Source: Dryococelus australis (taxonomy: Eukaryota; Arthropoda; Insecta; Phasmatodea; Phasmatidae). From it: 64,000 nt of DNA. Made by a program: the position numbers and the translations under genes. This document shows positions 61,615-64,000 of the stretch, piece by piece; positions within the stretch are counted from its first letter, which is position 1; each line of letters starts with the position of its first letter. A model generated the notes under the pieces. That model saw nothing but the letters and a program-made list of their open reading frames with translations. It did not search any database and was not told where the DNA came from. The stretch is taken from the NCBI GenBank assembly GCA_029891345.1, contig CM056998.1, positions 174,292,239 through 174,356,238 of the forward strand, in the 5' to 3' direction.

Positions 61615-63290
61615 TGGTGGCAGCGGTGATCGAAGTTGTAGCAGAACTTTTCAAGTTCATGAATCTAACACTGTAGCTCTAAGTTATAATCATCACTATG
61701 ATGTCCACGACTGATAACTTATCTCGTGAAATTCATTTCAAAAGAATTTCCAACCTGAAGCCGGCCGCAGCGTTTGATTTCTCGTCGCCATTGCTATGGA
61801 AGCAATGGAAACAATGTTTTGTTAGTACGTGTCGGTATTGGGTTACACGGACAAGACTGACAGTGAGAAGATTGATATTCTTCTCTACGTTTTAGGCGAG
61901 AAGGCCGAAGAGCTGAGAACTCATTTTACACTGCATCCGGCTAGTTACGAGGAAACACTTCAAGCTTTTGAAAACCATTTTAACCCATGCCGAAACTTGA
62001 TATTTGAGAGATTTAATTTTAATTCCAGAGTGCAGGGTGCAGAAATAGTGGACGAGTTCATAACCGCTCTCCACACTTGAGTGGATATATGTGATTATGG
62101 CCCACTAAAACACGAACTTATTAGAGACAGAATAGTGGTTGGTATGAAGGACAAGAAAATTAGTGAACAACTTCAGTTGCGGCCTTCATAGTCATTGAAC
62201 GAGGCAAATTTTAGTCGTTAAACAAGCAGAAATGCAGTCAGTAATCCCAGGTTATGCAGAAAGGGGGTTCCGAAGTTTAAGAAATTAACAAGACTCAATT
62301 TGGAACACCCCGCAGCCGAGATAGAATGCCCAAAAGTTTGGTGGAAAAGACAGCAGCCATAGGCAAGATATGAAGTTTTGGCTTAAGCAAGAACTCACAT
62401 TTTCCTAAACCTACACCGCAGGGAGCTACACACAGTGCTGTGCAGTGCCGATTCTGTGGTAAGGGGCAGCATGACCGTTCACAGTGCCCAGTCAGGGGCT
62501 CCAAATGCTTCAGCTACTCCAAGCAAGGGCATTGGGGAGTGGTTTGTATGAGAGCAAATACATACCATGTTTTTAATGTGCAAGATCAGCATGGTGAGTC
62601 ACAAAGTGATCAAACTCTTTATTACTCCAGGGGAAGAAGAGTATTTCATTGGTTGCCATACTTTAAATTCAGCTGATTTGACAGAACAAAGACAAAGTCC
62701 ATCGAAAGCTTTGATTAGTGTGGCAGAGTTTGGAAAAAAAGTTTCAGGTGTTATTGACATGGGTGCAGATGTTACCTGCATTCCAAGTAACATGGTGCCC
62801 AAAAACTCATTGGGAATTTGTTATCCCTTGCAAGGATAAACTTAAGGGACCAGATGCTAATGACATGAGTGTTTTTGGGTTTCTAGAATTTCAAATACAA
62901 TAAAGGGCAACATCTCATAGGAGTAGAGTGCATGTGATTTCTAATCTTAAGACACCCATATTAGGCAGAGCAGGGCTACTGAATTTGAACATTGTGTGTG
63001 TTAATGGGGAAAAGGTAATGTTCCCAACATAAATTGTAAATATAAGTGTAGCAGAACATGTAAACAACTACAGTGTAAACATAACCTGCTTGCAAACATC
63101 TCAGATCAATGTGCGGAAGAAATTACCAGGACTCTTAAAAAATTTATGGGAAGTAAAAGGAGAAATTAAAATTGTTCTAAAAGATAATTGCATCCCCTAT
63201 ATTCAATCTGTCCCTCGTGTTGTTGCCATGCCACTCTTGGGTAAGATCAAAGCAGAATTAGAACATTTAAAGATGAGGCCCCGGGTAATC
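61534..63290 (+). mobile_element. Mag-like Ty3/gypsy fossil, 5' part
   Basis: A short LTR-like block (61534-61614) is followed by TGGTGGCAGCGGTGAT, a primer-binding-like segment seen in Mag-clade elements. Then come a gag with LYVLGEKAEELRTHF-type text (61880-61930), two CCHC knuckles (QCRFCGKGQHDRSQCPV near 62442-62490; CFSYSKQGHWGVVC), a protease segment with VIDMGADVTCIPS (62750-62790) and the first part of RT (PYIQSVPRVVAMPLLGKIK near 63195-63250). It stops near 63290 with no 3' LTR. It is broken. Confidence 0.7.
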
Positions 63291-64000
63291 GCCCAGGACA
63301 CCTCAAGGACACAAATTTCAAAACAACACTAACAACCAGTATATATTTTTTAGCATAATAAAGATAAGGAGAAAATGAACAGACAATGTGGGGTCAAAAT
63401 CATATTTTCTTAATGCAATGGCCATTTTTTGGATGTGAATGTTGTGTTCGGCCATAGTCCGTAAATATCGTAGTCTACAGGGGTCACACAATTCATCCAC
63501 CAATAGCGAACCAAGGTGTGATGACAACATTGATCTTTAGAGGGTTTACAACAAATCCCACATGTTATAGAACAATCTGGTAACATGAAAATACATTGGT
63601 ATTTGTTTTCTCAACAAATACCCCCTTAGAGGGGTCAGATCAATACGCAAATTACGTCAGGTCCGATATTTTGAACCAACCAATCATAATGAGGTTTTCA
63701 TTATGGTACAGTTGAAGAAGGAAAACGCCTACCCTCTATTGGGCATGCTCTAAAGCTCCACTCTGCACCGGCACAACCGTCCCTACACAGTGTTCTATAA
63801 GCTGGTCGAAACAACACATCGCTGCTCGTCGTTCGTGAATATTTTAATTTAATGTTCTTGTGCAACATCGGGCTGTTAATTCCACTTTAACGATGATCTT
63901 CAAGCACATCTAAGTTATTCAAAGGCATAAATTGTAAGTACCATCATAAATTTAAATATATTTCAATTGTTTTTGCGTGTTGTACAGTCCCAAATAAAAT
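63291..64000. other. Right edge, no gene seen
   Basis: A 70-codon open frame on the minus strand (63318-63530) has no recognisable domain. AATAAA occurs at the very end (63994 onward). There are no element borders and no RNA gene that I can recognise. Confidence 0.4.

Overview
This window looks like a gene-poor, repeat-rich stretch of a nuclear arthropod genome, most likely an insect with a large genome. The evidence is an A+T-rich background, long TA/TG microsatellites, spliced coding sequence with GT/AG borders, and a transposon mix typical of insects: Tigger, piggyBac, Ty3/gypsy with and without an envelope-like region, a Jockey/CR1-type LINE, Polinton pol B and tRNA-derived SINEs. No species-level marker was recognised.

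Only one host gene is supported. Two exons on the + strand (16769-16913 and 33682-33728), separated by an intron of about 16.8 kb, encode a MYND-type zinc finger. They share a splice phase and carry the zinc ligands in order. The 5' exons are not recognised here. The stop codon of the second exon overlaps a consensus splice donor, so it may not be the last exon.

Layout. 0-4.9 kb: a ~175-bp tandem repeat, a SINE fragment and a gag-protease fossil. 4.9-12.3 kb: a Tigger-like DNA transposon with matching ends and TA target duplications; an envelope-bearing Ty3/gypsy fossil lies inside it, and part of its transposase gene is duplicated as a 416-bp, ~99.5% identical inverted repeat. 12.3-16.8 kb: nothing but old repeats. 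16.9-33.7 kb: the large intron, with dispersed repeats, a ~140/280-bp satellite-like array interrupted by an ~830-bp repeat that itself carries a 10-bp minisatellite, a SINE and a hAT-like MITE. 33.7-38.2 kb: possible 3' UTR and two MITEs. 38.9-41.2 kb: a 3'-truncated LINE whose end abuts a second, inverted copy of one MITE. 41.5-51 kb: a more G+C-rich block of minus-strand Ty3/gypsy fossils, LTR-like sequence and a 78-bp minisatellite. 52.9-59.5 kb: a piggyBac remnant split by an LTR element that has both LTRs and a 4-bp target duplication. 59.8-63.3 kb: a Polinton/Maverick pol B fossil followed by a Mag-like Ty3/gypsy fossil with a very short LTR.

The genes do not form a pathway. The window is best read as a record of nested insertions around and inside one gene. 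I found no convincing new functional system. The most unusual items are the near-perfect palindrome inside Tigger, the interrupted satellite array with its decamer minisatellite, the stop/donor overlap in the MYND gene, and the uneven LTR divergence at 53-58.8 kb.
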